Source of the DNA: Salinispora oceanensis
Lineage (GTDB): Bacteria > Actinomycetota > Actinomycetes > Mycobacteriales > Micromonosporaceae
NCBI RefSeq assembly: GCF_000383575.1
Contig: NZ_KB911579.1
Coordinates: 3,707 to 67,706 of the forward strand
Direction of reading: 5' to 3'
DNA length: 64,000 nt
The number at the start of each line of letters is the position of its first letter. The stretch's first letter is position 1. The notes under the pieces are model-generated. The model saw only the letters and a list, made by a program, of their open reading frames with translations, made no database searches and was not told where the DNA came from. The translations under genes were made by a program, and so were the position numbers. Below, piece by piece: positions 44,854 to 56,144 of the stretch.

Positions 44854-46377
44854 TCAGCGGCGAGCAGGGTCCTCCTCGGGCCGGATCCAATCGAAGGTGC
44901 GCTCCACCGCCCGTCGCCAGTTTTCCCGTTCCCGTGTCCGGACTGCGGCATCCATCTCCGGCACCCATCGGGCAGCCGGATGCCAGTTGCTGCGCAGGCC
45001 CTCCAGGTCTGGCCAGTACTCGACCGCAAGCCCGGCTGCGTATGCGGCCCCGAGGGAGACCGTCTCGGCCGCCATCGGGCGCACCACCGGCACTGCAAGT
45101 ACGTCCGCGACGAACTGCATCAGCAAATTGTTCGCGGTCATCCCGCCGTCCACCCGCAAGGCGGTCAGCTCCAGCCCGGAGTCGGCGTTCATGGCGTCGA
45201 CCACCTCACGGGTCTGCCACCCGGTCGCCTCCAGCACGGCCCGGGCCAGGTGCCCCTTGGTGATGTATGAGGTGAGTCCGACGATCGTACCGCGCGCCTC
45301 GCTGCGCCAGTGTGGGGCGAAAAGCCCGGAGAAGGCGGGCACAATGTAGCAGCCGCCGTTGTCGTCGACCGTTCGGGCGAGGGTCTCGATTTCCGGTGCG
45401 GTGCTGATCAACTCCAGCCGGTCGCGGAACCACTGCACCAGGGATCCTGTGATCGCGATGGACCCCTCCAGGGCGTACCGGGCGGGCTCGTCGCCGATCC
45501 GGTAGCCGACGGTGGTGAGCAGGCCGTGCCGCGAAGGCACCGGCTCGGTACCGGTGTTCAGCAGCAGGAAGCTGCCGGTGCCATAGGTGCACTTGGCCTC
45601 GCCTGGGTCGAAGCAGGTCTGACCGAACAGGGCGGCCTGCTGGTCACCGAGGGCCGCCGCGATCCGGACGCCGGGCAGGACGGCTGTGGCGGTGCCGTAC
45701 ACCTCCGACGAGGAGCGGATCTGCGGCAGCATGGCCGCCGGCACGCCGAAGAAGCTCAGCAGTCTGGGATGCCAGTCGAGAGTGCGCAGATCCATCAACA
45801 TGGTACGGCTGGCGTTGGTGACGTCGGTCAGGTGCAGGCCGCCGTCCGGGCCGCCGGTGAGGTTCCAGATCAGCCAGCTCTCCATGGTCCCGAAGAGCAC
45901 CTCGCCGCGTTCGGCGCGTTCGGCGAGGCCGGGGATGTGGTCGAGCAGCCAGCGCAGCTTCGGGCCGGAGAAGTACGTGGTCAGCGGCAGCCCGCACAGC
46001 TCCTGGATGTGCTCGGCGCCGCTGGCGCGGGAAAGGGCTTCCACCACCAGGTCGGTGCGGGTGTCCTGCCAGATGAGCGCGGGAGCCACCGGGACACCGG
46101 TGCGCCGGTCCCAGACGACCGTGGTTTCGCGCTGGTTGGCGATCCCGATCGCGGCGATCTGGTCGATGCTGAGGCCGGCCTGGTTGAGGGCGCGGGGAAC
46201 GACCTTGCCGACGTTGCGCCAGATCTCCATAGCGTCGTGCTCTACCCAGCCCGGCCGGGGAAAGTGCTGCCGGTGTTCCCGCTGGGCAACTGAGACGAGA
46301 TTGCCACGGCGGTCGAAGACGATGCATCGGGTGGACGTGGTTCCCTGATCGATGGCGACGACAAAGCGCTCGGTCAT
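44854..46377 (-). CDS. glpK: Glycerol kinase (paralogue 1)
   Basis: 507 residues, full length. Phosphorylates glycerol to glycerol-3-phosphate with ATP in the cytosol. It shows the FGGY-kinase ATP-binding start [12 protein letters not shown], the substrate loop [13 protein letters not shown] and WQDTRT, SRTMLMD, and the second nucleotide motif [12 protein letters not shown]. It lies 37 bases downstream of the IclR-type regulator on the same strand, so the two are probably co-transcribed. A second, clearly distinct kinase lies in the divergent operon. Different regulation or kinetics of the two is inference. Confidence 0.96.
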   Translation of the reverse strand: MTERFVVAIDQGTTSTRCIVFDRRGNLVSVAQREHRQHFPRPGWVEHDAMEIWRNVGKVVPRALNQAGLSIDQIAAIGIANQRETTVVWDRRTGVPVAPALIWQDTRTDLVVEALSRASGAEHIQELCGLPLTTYFSGPKLRWLLDHIPGLAERAERGEVLFGTMESWLIWNLTGGPDGGLHLTDVTNASRTMLMDLRTLDWHPRLLSFFGVPAAMLPQIRSSSEVYGTATAVLPGVRIAAALGDQQAALFGQTCFDPGEAKCTYGTGSFLLLNTGTEPVPSRHGLLTTVGYRIGDEPARYALEGSIAITGSLVQWFRDRLELISTAPEIETLARTVDDNGGCYIVPAFSGLFAPHWRSEARGTIVGLTSYITKGHLARAVLEATGWQTREVVDAMNADSGLELTALRVDGGMTANNLLMQFVADVLAVPVVRPMAAETVSLGAAYAAGLAVEYWPDLEGLRSNWHPAARWVPEMDAAVRTRERENWRRAVERTFDWIRPEEDPARR

Positions 46378-46414
46378 TACTCGTCCTTAGTGAAGCCGGG
46401 TGGTGGGTGACGGA

Positions 46415-47182
46415 TCACCAGCGCGTGGCGCCGAGATCGCGGGACACCGCGCGGGCGGCGTCGCGGACGTACGTGACGAGGGCTGGGCGGGGGTTGCCGG
46501 ACCCGTCGCAGGTGCGGTCCACCGGACCGGAGAGCCCGATCGCGCCCACGACCAGGCCGCCATAGCCACGGATCGGCGCGGCGATGCCGGCCTCGCCAGG
46601 GGTCATCTCACCGATTTCGGCCCCCCAGCCATTGTCCCGGATTTCGCTGAGGGCCCGGGTGAGTGCTCGTGCGGTGACCAGGGTGCGTCGGGTGTAGGGC
46701 TCGGGTTCGCGTTGCGTAGCCGCGTTGGCGGCGCCCACGTCGTAGGCGAGCAGGACTTTGCCGAGCGCGGTGGCGTGCGGGGGAAGAAGGGACCCGACGT
46801 CCAGCGTCTGGAGGATGTCGTCGGGCCGGAACACGTGGTGGACCACAAGTACCTTGCCGTCCAGCAGAGTGCCGATACGGACCGCCTCGCCGCTGCGCGC
46901 GGCGAGTGGGTCCGCCCAGTTGATGGAACGGGAACGGAGCTCGTTGACGTCGAGGTAGCTCGTGCCGAGGTGCAGCAGCGTGGCACCGAGTTGGTACTTG
47001 CCGGAGGTCTTGTCCTGTTCCACGAATCCGACGTCTTGCAGCGTACGTATGATGCCGTGCGCCGTGCCCTTGGGCAGGTTGAGAGAACGGGCGATCTCCC
47101 CGATGCCGAGCCGGCCGGAACTGCTGGCCAACAGGCGGAGGATCGCCGCGGCACGCGCGATGGACTGCACCTGACCCGGCAT
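46415..47182 (-). CDS. IclR-family regulator, GylR-like
   Basis: 255 residues from ATG 47,182, the usual family length. The N-terminal winged HTH (residues 5-60, IGEIARSLNLPKGTAHGIIRTL) is followed by the IclR effector-binding domain (about 75-250, with PLAARSGEAVRIG and GEAGIAAPI). In streptomycetes the homologous GylR represses the glycerol operon and responds to glycerol or its phosphate. Here it lies head-to-head with glpF-glpK-glpD across 184 bases, and upstream of another glpK. The position supports control of both units. Confidence 0.92.
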   Translation of the reverse strand: MPGQVQSIARAAAILRLLASSSGRLGIGEIARSLNLPKGTAHGIIRTLQDVGFVEQDKTSGKYQLGATLLHLGTSYLDVNELRSRSINWADPLAARSGEAVRIGTLLDGKVLVVHHVFRPDDILQTLDVGSLLPPHATALGKVLLAYDVGAANAATQREPEPYTRRTLVTARALTRALSEIRDNGWGAEIGEMTPGEAGIAAPIRGYGGLVVGAIGLSGPVDRTCDGSGNPRPALVTYVRDAARAVSRDLGATRW

Positions 47183-47197
47183 GGGGCGGATGCTAGA

Positions 47198-47214
47198 GCG
47201 TTCGGGGCCAACGC
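47198..47214. promoter_or_regulatory. Possible operator in the iclR-glpF gap
   Basis: Inverted repeat GCGTT, seven bases, AACGC, just upstream of the IclR-type gene and within the shared control region. A plausible site for regulator binding, but not a match to a known consensus that I can state. Confidence 0.3.
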
Positions 47215-47245
47215 AACAGTGTTCGGCATTGTCGACCGGGGTTCG

Positions 47246-47274
47246 TTGACCTGCCTCCTCATGTTTCCTACGGT
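47246..47274 (+). promoter_or_regulatory. Predicted promoter of glpF-glpK-glpD
   Basis: TTGACC, a 17-base spacer and TACGGT lie about 93 bases before the glpF start. This fits the vegetative sigma consensus of actinomycetes well. Confidence 0.55.
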
Positions 47275-47366
47275 TCACCGCACGGCGACGTCCGACACCT
47301 CGCCGACATCGCACGGCCCTCCGTCCCCCCGGTCGCGGAGGTCCGCCACCCCCACCTGGAGACACC

Positions 47367-48206
47367 ATGACACAGCGTGTGAGAGCGCCCGGACTCCTTG
47401 GCGAGTTGGCCGCCGAGTTCGCCGGCACCGCGATCCTGATTCTCTTCGGCGTGGGCGTCGTCGCCCAGGTCACTGCCGGTGGCACCGGTGAGTTCGACAG
47501 CATCGCCTGGGCCTGGGGCCTTGGCGTCGCGCTGGGCATCTACGTCGCTGGCCGGATCAGTGGCGCCCACCTCAATCCGGCGGTGACGCTCGCCCTCGCG
47601 GTGTTCAAGGGCTTCTCGTGGCGCAAGGTGATGCCCTATGCCCTCGCACAGACCGCCGGGGCGTTCGTCGCGGCCCTGATCATTCGCTGGAACTACAGCG
47701 AGGTGCTGCAGCGGTTTGACCCGGGCTTGACCAGCAAGAGCCAGGGCGTCTTCTCGACCCTGCCGGGTGCTGGCATCACCGAGTGGGGCGCCCTGCGTGA
47801 CCAGATCATCGGCACGGCGATCCTGCTGTTTCTGATCCTTGCCGTAACCGACGCCCGCAACTCTCTGCCCGGTGCCAACCTTGCCCCACTGATCGTCGGC
47901 CTGATCGTGGTCGCGATTGGCATGGCGTTCGCCGTCAACGCCGGCTACGCGATCAACCCGGCCCGTGACTTCGGCCCCCGCCTCGCGTCCTTCCTCACCG
48001 GGTACGAGACGGCCTTCCTGGACCCGAGCGGATATCCGTATTTTTGGGTGCCCATCGTCGGACCGCTGGTCGGTGGTGTCATCGGCGCCGGCCTCTATCA
48101 ATTGTTCGTCGGCCGATTCCTGCCGAGCGATGAGCCGCAGCCGGGCGCGAACAGCGCCGAGACTGCGACCGAAACGGCTGCGATGTCCGAGCGCGCCCGC
48201 GTCTGA
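47367..48206 (+). CDS. glpF: Glycerol uptake facilitator
   Basis: 279 residues; ATG 47,367 with GGAG upstream. A six-helix aquaporin-family (MIP) channel in the cytoplasmic membrane. The two half-helix motifs are present as GAHLNPAVT (about 72) and [12 protein letters not shown] (about 195); Asp after the second NPAR marks the glycerol-conducting subgroup. The C-terminal tail (from about 255) is polar and cytosolic. First gene of the divergent operon, with glpK 37 bases on, so imported glycerol is phosphorylated directly. Confidence 0.95.
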   Translation: MTQRVRAPGLLGELAAEFAGTAILILFGVGVVAQVTAGGTGEFDSIAWAWGLGVALGIYVAGRISGAHLNPAVTLALAVFKGFSWRKVMPYALAQTAGAFVAALIIRWNYSEVLQRFDPGLTSKSQGVFSTLPGAGITEWGALRDQIIGTAILLFLILAVTDARNSLPGANLAPLIVGLIVVAIGMAFAVNAGYAINPARDFGPRLASFLTGYETAFLDPSGYPYFWVPIVGPLVGGVIGAGLYQLFVGRFLPSDEPQPGANSAETATETAAMSERARV

Positions 48207-48243
48207 TCGACATATCCCGACGACCCGTAGAGGTGACTCCCGC

Positions 48244-49761
48244 ATGGCTGACTTCGTTGGTGCGGTGGACCAGGGCACCACCAGTACCCGTTTCATGGTT
48301 TTTGATCACGGTGGTAACGACGTCGGTCGCCACCAGCTCGAGCATCAGCAGATCCTGCCGCGGCCCGGTTGGGTCGAACACAATCCGGTGGAGATCTGGG
48401 AGCGGACCCAGACCGTCATCCAGACCGTGCTCTACGAGCACCGCCTGACCGTCACCGACCTCGCCGCGCTCGGGATCACCAACCAGCGTGAGACCACCGT
48501 GGTATGGAACAGGCGCACCGGTCGGCCCTACCACAACGCCATCGTGTGGCAGGACACCCGCACCGACCGGATCGCCTCGGCACTGGAGCGCTCGGGGCAG
48601 GGCGACATCATCCGCCGTAAGGCCGGCCTGCCACCGGCCACATACTTCTCCGCCGGCAAGATCCAGTGGATCCTCGACAACGTCGATGGGGTCCGGGAAG
48701 CAGCCGAGCGTGGAGAGGCCGTCTTCGGCAACACCGACACCTGGCTGCTGTGGAACCTGACCGGCGGCACCGACGGCGGCGTGCACGTCACCGATCCGAC
48801 CAACGCCAGCCGCACCATGCTGATGAACCTGGACACGCTGGACTGGGACGACGAACTACTGTCGTTCTTCGACATCCCGCGCGCCATGTTGCCCCGGATC
48901 CGACCATCGTCCGAGCCGGACTCCTACGGTGCCACCACGGCGCGTGGTCCGTTCACCGGATCGGTCCCGCTCACCGCGGACCTCGGCGACCAGCAGGCAG
49001 CCACCGTCGGTCAGGTCTGCTTCGCCCCGGGCGAGGCCAAGAACACCTACGGTACGGGCAACTTCATGCTCCTCAACACCGGCACGGAGATCGTCCGCTC
49101 CCAGGCCGGCCTACTCACCACCGTCTGCTACCAGTTCAGCGGCCAGGCGCCGGTATACGCCCTGGAAGGCTCCATCGCGGTCACCGGATCAGCCGTGCAG
49201 TGGCTACGCGACCAGTTGAAAATCATCAACACCGCAGGGCAGAGCGAGATCCTGGCCCGCCAGGTGCCCGACAACGGCGGAGTGTACTTCGTACCCGCCT
49301 TCTCCGGCCTGTTCGCCCCGTACTGGCGCTCCGACGCCCGCGGCGCGATCGTCGGCCTGTCCCGGTTCAACACCGACGCCCACATCGCCCGGGCCACCCT
49401 CGAGTCGATCTGTTACCAGAGCCGAGACGTCGCCGAGGCCATGGCCAAAGACTCCGGCGTACCGCTGGAATGTCTCAAGGTCGACGGCGGCGTCACCGAC
49501 AACGACCTGTGCATGCAACTGCAAGCCGACATCCTCGGCGTACCGGTAAGCCGGCCCGTGGTCGCCGAGACCACCGCGCTCGGCGCCGCGTACGCCGCCG
49601 GCCTCGCCGTCGGATTCTGGCGCAGCACCGACGAACTACGCGAGAACTGGAACGAAAGCCGCCGCTGGCAGCCCACCTGGCCACCAGAACAACGCCAAGC
49701 CGAGTACGAACGCTGGAAGCAGGCCGTCCAACGCACCCTCAACTGGGTCGACGTCGACTGA
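48244..49761 (+). CDS. glpK: Glycerol kinase (paralogue 2)
   Basis: 505 residues. ATG 48,244 has GAGGTGA about seven bases upstream; an in-frame upstream extension is possible but lacks family similarity. Same FGGY motifs as paralogue 1: [36 protein letters not shown]. Its place between glpF and glpD makes it the equivalent of streptomycete gylA and the likely main kinase. A hairpin follows before glpD. Confidence 0.96.
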   Translation: MADFVGAVDQGTTSTRFMVFDHGGNDVGRHQLEHQQILPRPGWVEHNPVEIWERTQTVIQTVLYEHRLTVTDLAALGITNQRETTVVWNRRTGRPYHNAIVWQDTRTDRIASALERSGQGDIIRRKAGLPPATYFSAGKIQWILDNVDGVREAAERGEAVFGNTDTWLLWNLTGGTDGGVHVTDPTNASRTMLMNLDTLDWDDELLSFFDIPRAMLPRIRPSSEPDSYGATTARGPFTGSVPLTADLGDQQAATVGQVCFAPGEAKNTYGTGNFMLLNTGTEIVRSQAGLLTTVCYQFSGQAPVYALEGSIAVTGSAVQWLRDQLKIINTAGQSEILARQVPDNGGVYFVPAFSGLFAPYWRSDARGAIVGLSRFNTDAHIARATLESICYQSRDVAEAMAKDSGVPLECLKVDGGVTDNDLCMQLQADILGVPVSRPVVAETTALGAAYAAGLAVGFWRSTDELRENWNESRRWQPTWPPEQRQAEYERWKQAVQRTLNWVDVD

Positions 49762-49784
49762 CCACCACCGGATCCGAGAAACCC

Positions 49785-49812
49785 GGGAGGCCGGCGTCCC
49801 CGCTGGCCTCCC
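49785..49812 (+). promoter_or_regulatory. Hairpin between glpK and glpD
   Basis: Arms GGGAGGCC and GGCCTCCC with a 12-base loop, ending about 20 bases before the glpD start. It could be an mRNA processing or stability element, or a weak attenuator that lowers glpD expression. No T tract. Confidence 0.45.
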
Positions 49813-49832
49813 AGACACAGGAGAGAGAACGC

Positions 49833-51557
49833 ATGCACTCCGCGACACTGTCACTGGCCGCCCGCGAGCGGTCGCTGGCCGCGCTGAGCAGCGGCCCGGA
49901 ACTGGACGTCCTGGTGGTCGGTGGCGGCGTCACCGGCGCCGGCTGCGCCCTGGACGCCGTCACCCGGGGCCTGTCGGTCGGCCTCGTCGAGGCCCGCGAC
50001 TGGGCCAGCGGCACGTCGAGCCGCTCCAGTAAACTCATCCACGGTGGTCTGCGCTACCTGGAGATGCTCGACTTCGGGCTGGTCCGCGAGGCGCTGCGCG
50101 AGCGGGGCCTACTACTGCAGCGACTCGCCCCGCACCTGGTCCGGCCGGTGCCGTTTCTCTACCCGCTGCGGCACCGCGGCTGGGAACGGCTGTACGCGGG
50201 CGCCGGTGTCCTGCTCTACGACACGATGAGCCTTTCCGGCAGCAACTCCCGCGGGGTACCGGCCCACCGGCACCTGACCCGACGTGGCGCGGTCCGCGCT
50301 TGCCCGTCCCTGCGTCCGGAGTCGCTGGTGGGCGCGTTGCAGTACTACGACGCTCAGGTCGATGACGCCCGGCTGGTGACGTGTCTCGTCCGTACCGCCG
50401 CAGCCCACGGCGCGTACCCCGTTTCCCGAGCCCGGGTCGTGGGCCTCCTGCGCGACGGCCACCGCATCACCGGGGCGCGGGTCCACGACCTGGAGACCGA
50501 CCAGGTCCTCGAGGTCCGCGCCCGGCAGGTCATCAACGCCACCGGCGTCTGGACCGACGAAATCCAGTCTCTCGTTGGGGAGCGTGGGCCGGTGCAGGTT
50601 CGCGCGTCGAAAGGTATCCACCTCGTCGTGCCCCGCGACCGGATCCGCTCCACCACCGGCCTGATCCTGCGAACCGAATCCAGCGTGCTGTTCGTGATCC
50701 CGTGGGGTCGGCACTGGCTGATCGGCACCACCGACACCGACTGGGATCTGGACAAGGCGCACCCGGCAGCGACCAGCCGCGACATCGACTACCTGCTGGA
50801 ACGAGTCAACGAGGTACTGGCCAGTCCGCTGACCCGCGACGACGTCGAGGGCGTATACGCGGGCCTGCGGCCGCTGCTGTCCGGGCATTCGGATGCGACC
50901 GCCAAGCTGTCCCGTGAGCACACTGTGGCGAACCCGGCGCCGGGTCTGGTGATGGTCGCCGGCGGGAAGTACACAACGTACCGGGTGATGGCCCGCGACG
51001 CTGTCGACGAGGCCGTGCGGGGACTCGGCGGTGGGGTGCCGCGGTCCTGCACCGACCGGGTTCCCCTGCTCGGCGCCGAGGGCTATGTCGCCCGATGGAA
51101 CCAGCGCCATCGCATCGCGCGACAGTACAACCTGACCGTGGAGCGGGTTGAGCATCTGTTGCGCCGCTACGGCGCCGCCGTTGACGAGGTGTTGGACCTG
51201 CTGGGAGAGGATCCGACCCTCGTTGAGCCGCTCGACAGCGCCGACGACTATCTGCGTGTGGAGGTCGTCCACGCGGCGTCAGCCGAGGGTGCCCTGCACC
51301 TGGAGGACGTGCTTACCCGGCGTACACACATATCGATCGAGACGTTCGACCGGGGCCTGGCAGCCGCCCGACCGGCGGCGCAGTTGATGGCGTCGGTGCT
51401 CGGCTGGGACGCCGAGCGTATGGACCGCGAGGTGGCGCACTACGTCGCACAGGTGGACGCCGAACGGATGGCGCACGACCAGATCGACGACCAGGCCGCC
51501 GACGCGGCCCGGCTGGTCGTGCCGGATGTGGTGCCGCAGGTAGCACTCGCGGCCTGA
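49833..51557 (+). CDS. glpD: Glycerol-3-phosphate dehydrogenase (FAD-dependent)
   Basis: 574 residues; ATG 49,833 with AGGAGAG upstream. Oxidises glycerol-3-phosphate to dihydroxyacetone phosphate at the membrane, passing electrons to quinone. The FAD Rossmann motif VVGGGVTGAGCALDAV (about 29-44), SRSSKLIHGGLRYLE, and VMVAGGKYTTYRVMA are all present, with the C-terminal DAO_C domain following. Last gene of the operon; equivalent to gylB. No frame problems. Confidence 0.95.
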   Translation: MHSATLSLAARERSLAALSSGPELDVLVVGGGVTGAGCALDAVTRGLSVGLVEARDWASGTSSRSSKLIHGGLRYLEMLDFGLVREALRERGLLLQRLAPHLVRPVPFLYPLRHRGWERLYAGAGVLLYDTMSLSGSNSRGVPAHRHLTRRGAVRACPSLRPESLVGALQYYDAQVDDARLVTCLVRTAAAHGAYPVSRARVVGLLRDGHRITGARVHDLETDQVLEVRARQVINATGVWTDEIQSLVGERGPVQVRASKGIHLVVPRDRIRSTTGLILRTESSVLFVIPWGRHWLIGTTDTDWDLDKAHPAATSRDIDYLLERVNEVLASPLTRDDVEGVYAGLRPLLSGHSDATAKLSREHTVANPAPGLVMVAGGKYTTYRVMARDAVDEAVRGLGGGVPRSCTDRVPLLGAEGYVARWNQRHRIARQYNLTVERVEHLLRRYGAAVDEVLDLLGEDPTLVEPLDSADDYLRVEVVHAASAEGALHLEDVLTRRTHISIETFDRGLAAARPAAQLMASVLGWDAERMDREVAHYVAQVDAERMAHDQIDDQAADAARLVVPDVVPQVALAA

Positions 51558-51626
51558 CCTGGCGCGCGCGCCGTATGCGTCCCGCCACGTCCCGCCCGAC
51601 AGGCCGGAGTCAGCTACGGCCGACCC

Positions 51627-52803
<1,177 letters not shown>

Positions 52804-52818
<15 letters not shown>

Positions 52819-53046
52819 CGCCCCAAACGCCGTCGGCGTACCGGCTCCCGTGTAGAGACAGGTACGGCTTGACCTACAAGGCTGCACCGGGGCAGGCGAC
52901 TTTCCGATGGTCGGCTGCCTTGACGGTCGTGCGACTGACCGACATGCCTGGTCGATGACGTGCGTGACGGGCGTCCAGTCGACATCTCCACGCGGCATCC
53001 GCTTCTGTTTGATACGCAGGTGATCGAGCGGCACCAGAGCTGTCAC
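52804..53046 (-). pseudogene. Frame coupled to pyrE, cut by the IS end
   Basis: GTG 53,046 overlaps the pyrE stop as GTGA, suggesting translational coupling. The first 35 residues look coding (VPLDHLRIKQKRMPRGDVDW); the remainder runs into the right end of the integrase-core IS and stops at 52,804. So the original second gene of a pyrE operon may have been truncated by the insertion. No family recognised. Confidence 0.4.
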
Positions 53047-53567
53047 GCCATCGGTGAAGCTTCCAGGTCGCGGCGAGTGAGAGCGGCGCGGAGTTGTAGC
53101 GCCTCGGCCGCCAGATTCTCACGACCGCCCTGCTCGCGATCGATGGCGCAGACCACCGTCTCCACCTGGGCGCCGATGAACCGTAGCTGCCCGCACGACA
53201 TCAGTAGGGCACCTCCGGTCGTCACGACATCCTCGATCACTGCGACCCGCCGACCGTGCACGGGGCCGCCCTCAGCCGCCTTGTTGGTGCCGTACTCCTT
53301 GGCTCGCTTACGAACGAAGACTGTGGGTAGCCCCGTCAGCTGTGACATCACCGTGGCAAGCGGGATACCGCCCATCTCCATCCCGGCCAGCACGTCGCAC
53401 TCCGGCAGCAAGGCCACCATCGCTTCGGCAACCTCGCGCAACAGATCCGGCTGTCCCTCGAACAGGTACTTGTCGAAGTACTCCTCGCTGACCTGCCCGG
53501 ATCGCAGACGAAACCGTCCGGTCAGATGGCAGGTGTCGTAGACGCGGCGCGCAAGCGGAAAGGTCAC
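53043..53567 (-). CDS. pyrE: Orotate phosphoribosyltransferase
   Basis: 174 residues; GTG 53,567 with GAGG eight bases upstream. Catalyses orotate plus PRPP to orotidine monophosphate in pyrimidine synthesis. The PRPP-binding motif VAVIEDVVTTGGAL (about 108-121) and the catalytic loop region VRKRAKEYGTNK are present. Length is normal. It stands alone among mobile DNA, away from the other pyr genes, as is common for pyrE in actinomycetes. Confidence 0.94.
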   Translation of the reverse strand: MTFPLARRVYDTCHLTGRFRLRSGQVSEEYFDKYLFEGQPDLLREVAEAMVALLPECDVLAGMEMGGIPLATVMSQLTGLPTVFVRKRAKEYGTNKAAEGGPVHGRRVAVIEDVVTTGGALLMSCGQLRFIGAQVETVVCAIDREQGGRENLAAEALQLRAALTRRDLEASPMA

Positions 53568-54171
53568 ACGCTCAGCCTCGCACCTCCCCTGGATCGAGCA
53601 CGTACCCCCTCGGCGGCGCTCCTCAGGATCGTCCTACAAGGACGACTTTGTGAGCTCTTCGGCATCCGGATCTGCCTCGTTCCGGGCGCGCATGCGTCTG
53701 CGATGGGTAACCGAGCGTAGCCGGACGGAGTAACTCCGCCTGAGTGACGAGGGGAACTCGGGTCGGCCATCCTGGGCTCCGTCGTCGTGTGGATCTTTGT
53801 ACGTAACGGTGTACCTACCTATGTAATCTGATCTATACACCGACAAATGCGGACCATGCAGGCGCTGCACTCAGCAGTAGCGCACCCGACCGTAACGGAT
53901 ACGCCGCCGCTAACCGCCGTGCGGACAGTCAACCCTGCGCTCCACAACCTCCGCGCCGGAACACGGCCAGACCAAGATCACGAGGATTCCGCCAGACCGA
54001 TGAGAAACACCCCCGACACAACGGTGAGAAACGCCGACTCGACCCCAGCTCATCCAAGCAGGCTCCGCCATCTTCAACGCGAACCTACAACTACCCAGAT
54101 CCAACTACTCGAACCTCCCGCTCCACCCGAGCGGGCCCATCCGCCGGCTCCTCATCAGGAAGAACCATCGC
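53568..54171. other. Gap between pyrE and the first recombinase cassette
   Basis: About 600 bases with no convincing gene. A relatively AT-rich patch at about 53,785-53,850 holds repeated TAC/GTA steps and the outward-facing arms GGTGTA and TACACC, which could be a promoter or operator region. Open frames here lack family similarity or codon bias. Confidence 0.5.
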
Positions 54172-54340
54172 GTGACAACCCCATTCCGACCCCGGCCACG
54201 AGGAAATCCTGGAAAGCCTCGTCCGACATCTGCTCTCCAGTGACGACCTCGACGAGCTCCGCACCGAAGCCCGGACCCTGGTGCTCATCGACCACGAGTA
54301 CCTACGGGAGGCCGTCGCCTACGACAACGCCGGGTCATGA
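54172..54340 (+). pseudogene. Small acidic protein, frameshifted near its start
   Basis: GTG 54,172 opens VTTP, but the convincing coding frame begins one codon boundary later and reads EEILESLVRHLLSSDDLDEL through to YLREAVAYDNAGS and TGA 54,340. This frame has a TGA immediately upstream, so a frameshift near the fourth codon is likely. About 55 residues, acidic and helical; its TGA overlaps a following ATG. It precedes the first recombinase remnant, as another small frame precedes the second. Function unknown. Confidence 0.45.
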
Positions 54341-55351
54341 CCCTCAAACACGGCGTCGCGGCTTCGGCTGTCCGCCTGAAGCTCCCTTGCACCCCCGCAC
54401 ATCCACCAGAACAGGAAGCAGACCATGATCGACATCAGTCTCGTCCTCAAGTACTGCGGCGAACGGATCAGCGCTCAGGCGCTGACCGACGCCGCCCTCG
54501 CCGACACCAGCCAGCCGACCCGGACGAGCAGACCGCCCCGATCGTCCGGCAGATCTTCACCGAATTCCTCGCCGGTATCGGCCTGTTCGCCATCGCTGAA
54601 GGACTCACCGCCAATCACGTGCCCTGCCCCTCAGCGCATGACCGCGCCCGCAACCGGCACCGCAGCGGCATCGCCTGGTCCAAAAGCGCCGTGCGGGTCA
54701 TCCTCACCAACCCCCGCTACACCGGCCGGCAGGTCTGGAACAAACAACGCACCGACGAGGTACTGCTCGACGTCAACGACGTGGCAATGGGCCACACCGG
54801 CGTCATGCGCTGGAACCCCCGCGACAAATGGGTGGTCTCCAAGGAGATCACCCACGAACCACTCATCGACGACACGACCTTCGAGCAAGCCCAAGCGATA
54901 CTGCGACATCGCGGACGGGGAACCGGCGGCCAACACCTCCGGCAGCGCACTCGCAACCCGTACGCTTCCGCGGCATCATCTACTGCGCCGCCTGCGACCG
55001 ACGCATGCAAGGCCAGTACAACCACGGCGACGCCTACTACCGCTGCCGATTCCCACAGGAGTACGCCCTCGCCAACCACGTCCCACACCCCCGCAACGTG
55101 TACCTACGCGCGGACGCCCTCACCGACCCACTCGACACCTGGCTCGCCTCCGCCTTCGCCCCCCAACGCCTCGAACACACCATCACCACGCTGGCCGACG
55201 CCCAACCAGTAGCCCATCCGCCCGCAACCGGCATACCAGCCCAGGCCATCATCACCGAGTTCGACGCCAAGCTAGAGCGCTACCGCGCCGCCCTCGACGC
55301 TGGCGCAGACCCGACGGTAGTTACCGCCTGGATCACCCAGACCCAGGCCGA

Positions 55352-55382
<31 letters not shown>

Positions 55383-55609
55383 GAAGCAGAACTACACGCA
55401 CTCGCGAGCACCACCCACACCGGCTGGCCCGAGCAGAGATCACCGCCCTGGTGACCGCACTCGGGGATATCGCCGCCGTGCTCCGCGACGCCGACCCAGC
55501 CGGCAAGGCCAAGGTCTACCGGCAACTCGGCCTCCGGCTGAACTACCAGCCCGAAACGCAAACGGTGCGCGCTGAAGTGGATCTCAGCGCGCACCGTGGG
55601 AAATGGTTT

Positions 55610-55624
55610 GTGTCCGAGGGGGGA
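55610..55624. other. att-like 15-base core, copy 1
   Basis: GTGTCCGAGGGGGGA, identical and in the same orientation to 60,306-60,320, where it forms the 3' end of tRNA-Leu. Here it lies at the end of recombinase remnant 1, in the same position relative to the reading frame as in the second recombinase. Likely a former attachment site between two tandem integrations. Confidence 0.6.
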
Positions 55625-55669
55625 TCGATACCACAACCCCACCATCGCGATGCGTCGACGATGACATAA

Positions 55670-56144
55670 CAATTGAATGTCGATGATTACAGCCTGGCAA
55701 CAGCGAGCTTTGCCGAGTGCTGCGACACGACACCGCCCTTTGCAAGGCCGCGGCCAGAGTACCGGGGTAGCTACTGGACCGTCACGGTGAGGGACATCGA
55801 TCGGCCGCCATCCGAGCCGACGGGAACGGAGCACACTTGTGTTCCTACTTCCTTTCGTGATCGTCTAATTCCTGCCGACACCTCGGCGCACCGAGACAGG
55901 TTTCGTTCATCGCCGAAGGGGAGGCACCCCGCTACCACTTGTGGGATCCACTTCAGGCAGGGGCCCGGTGACCTGATGTCCATCAACATACACAGCCTGC
56001 GCTACATTCGTGCACCCTCATCGCCTTGGCGCCACGACCCCCGCTCCAACGACACCGGCCCTGTAATGCGCCTATAGCCGGAGCATGCGAAGGGGGACGC
56101 GCAAGCGCCCATGCCCCTGGTATACCAACCACCCCACCCCACAC
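55670..56144. other. Gap after recombinase remnant 1
   Basis: About 475 bases without a supported gene, RNA or repeat. It ends at the left inverted repeat of the ISAs1 remnant. Confidence 0.5.

Noticed and set aside
47917..48243. Upstream extension of the second glpK by 109 codons
   Set aside because: The extension overlaps glpF in another frame and has no kinase similarity; ATG 48,244 has a good ribosome-binding site and a family N-terminus.
53847..54428. A 193-residue plus-strand frame upstream of recombinase remnant 1
   Set aside because: Thr/Pro/Ser-rich with no domain; a different frame in its second half carries the better coding signal (EEILESLVRHLL).
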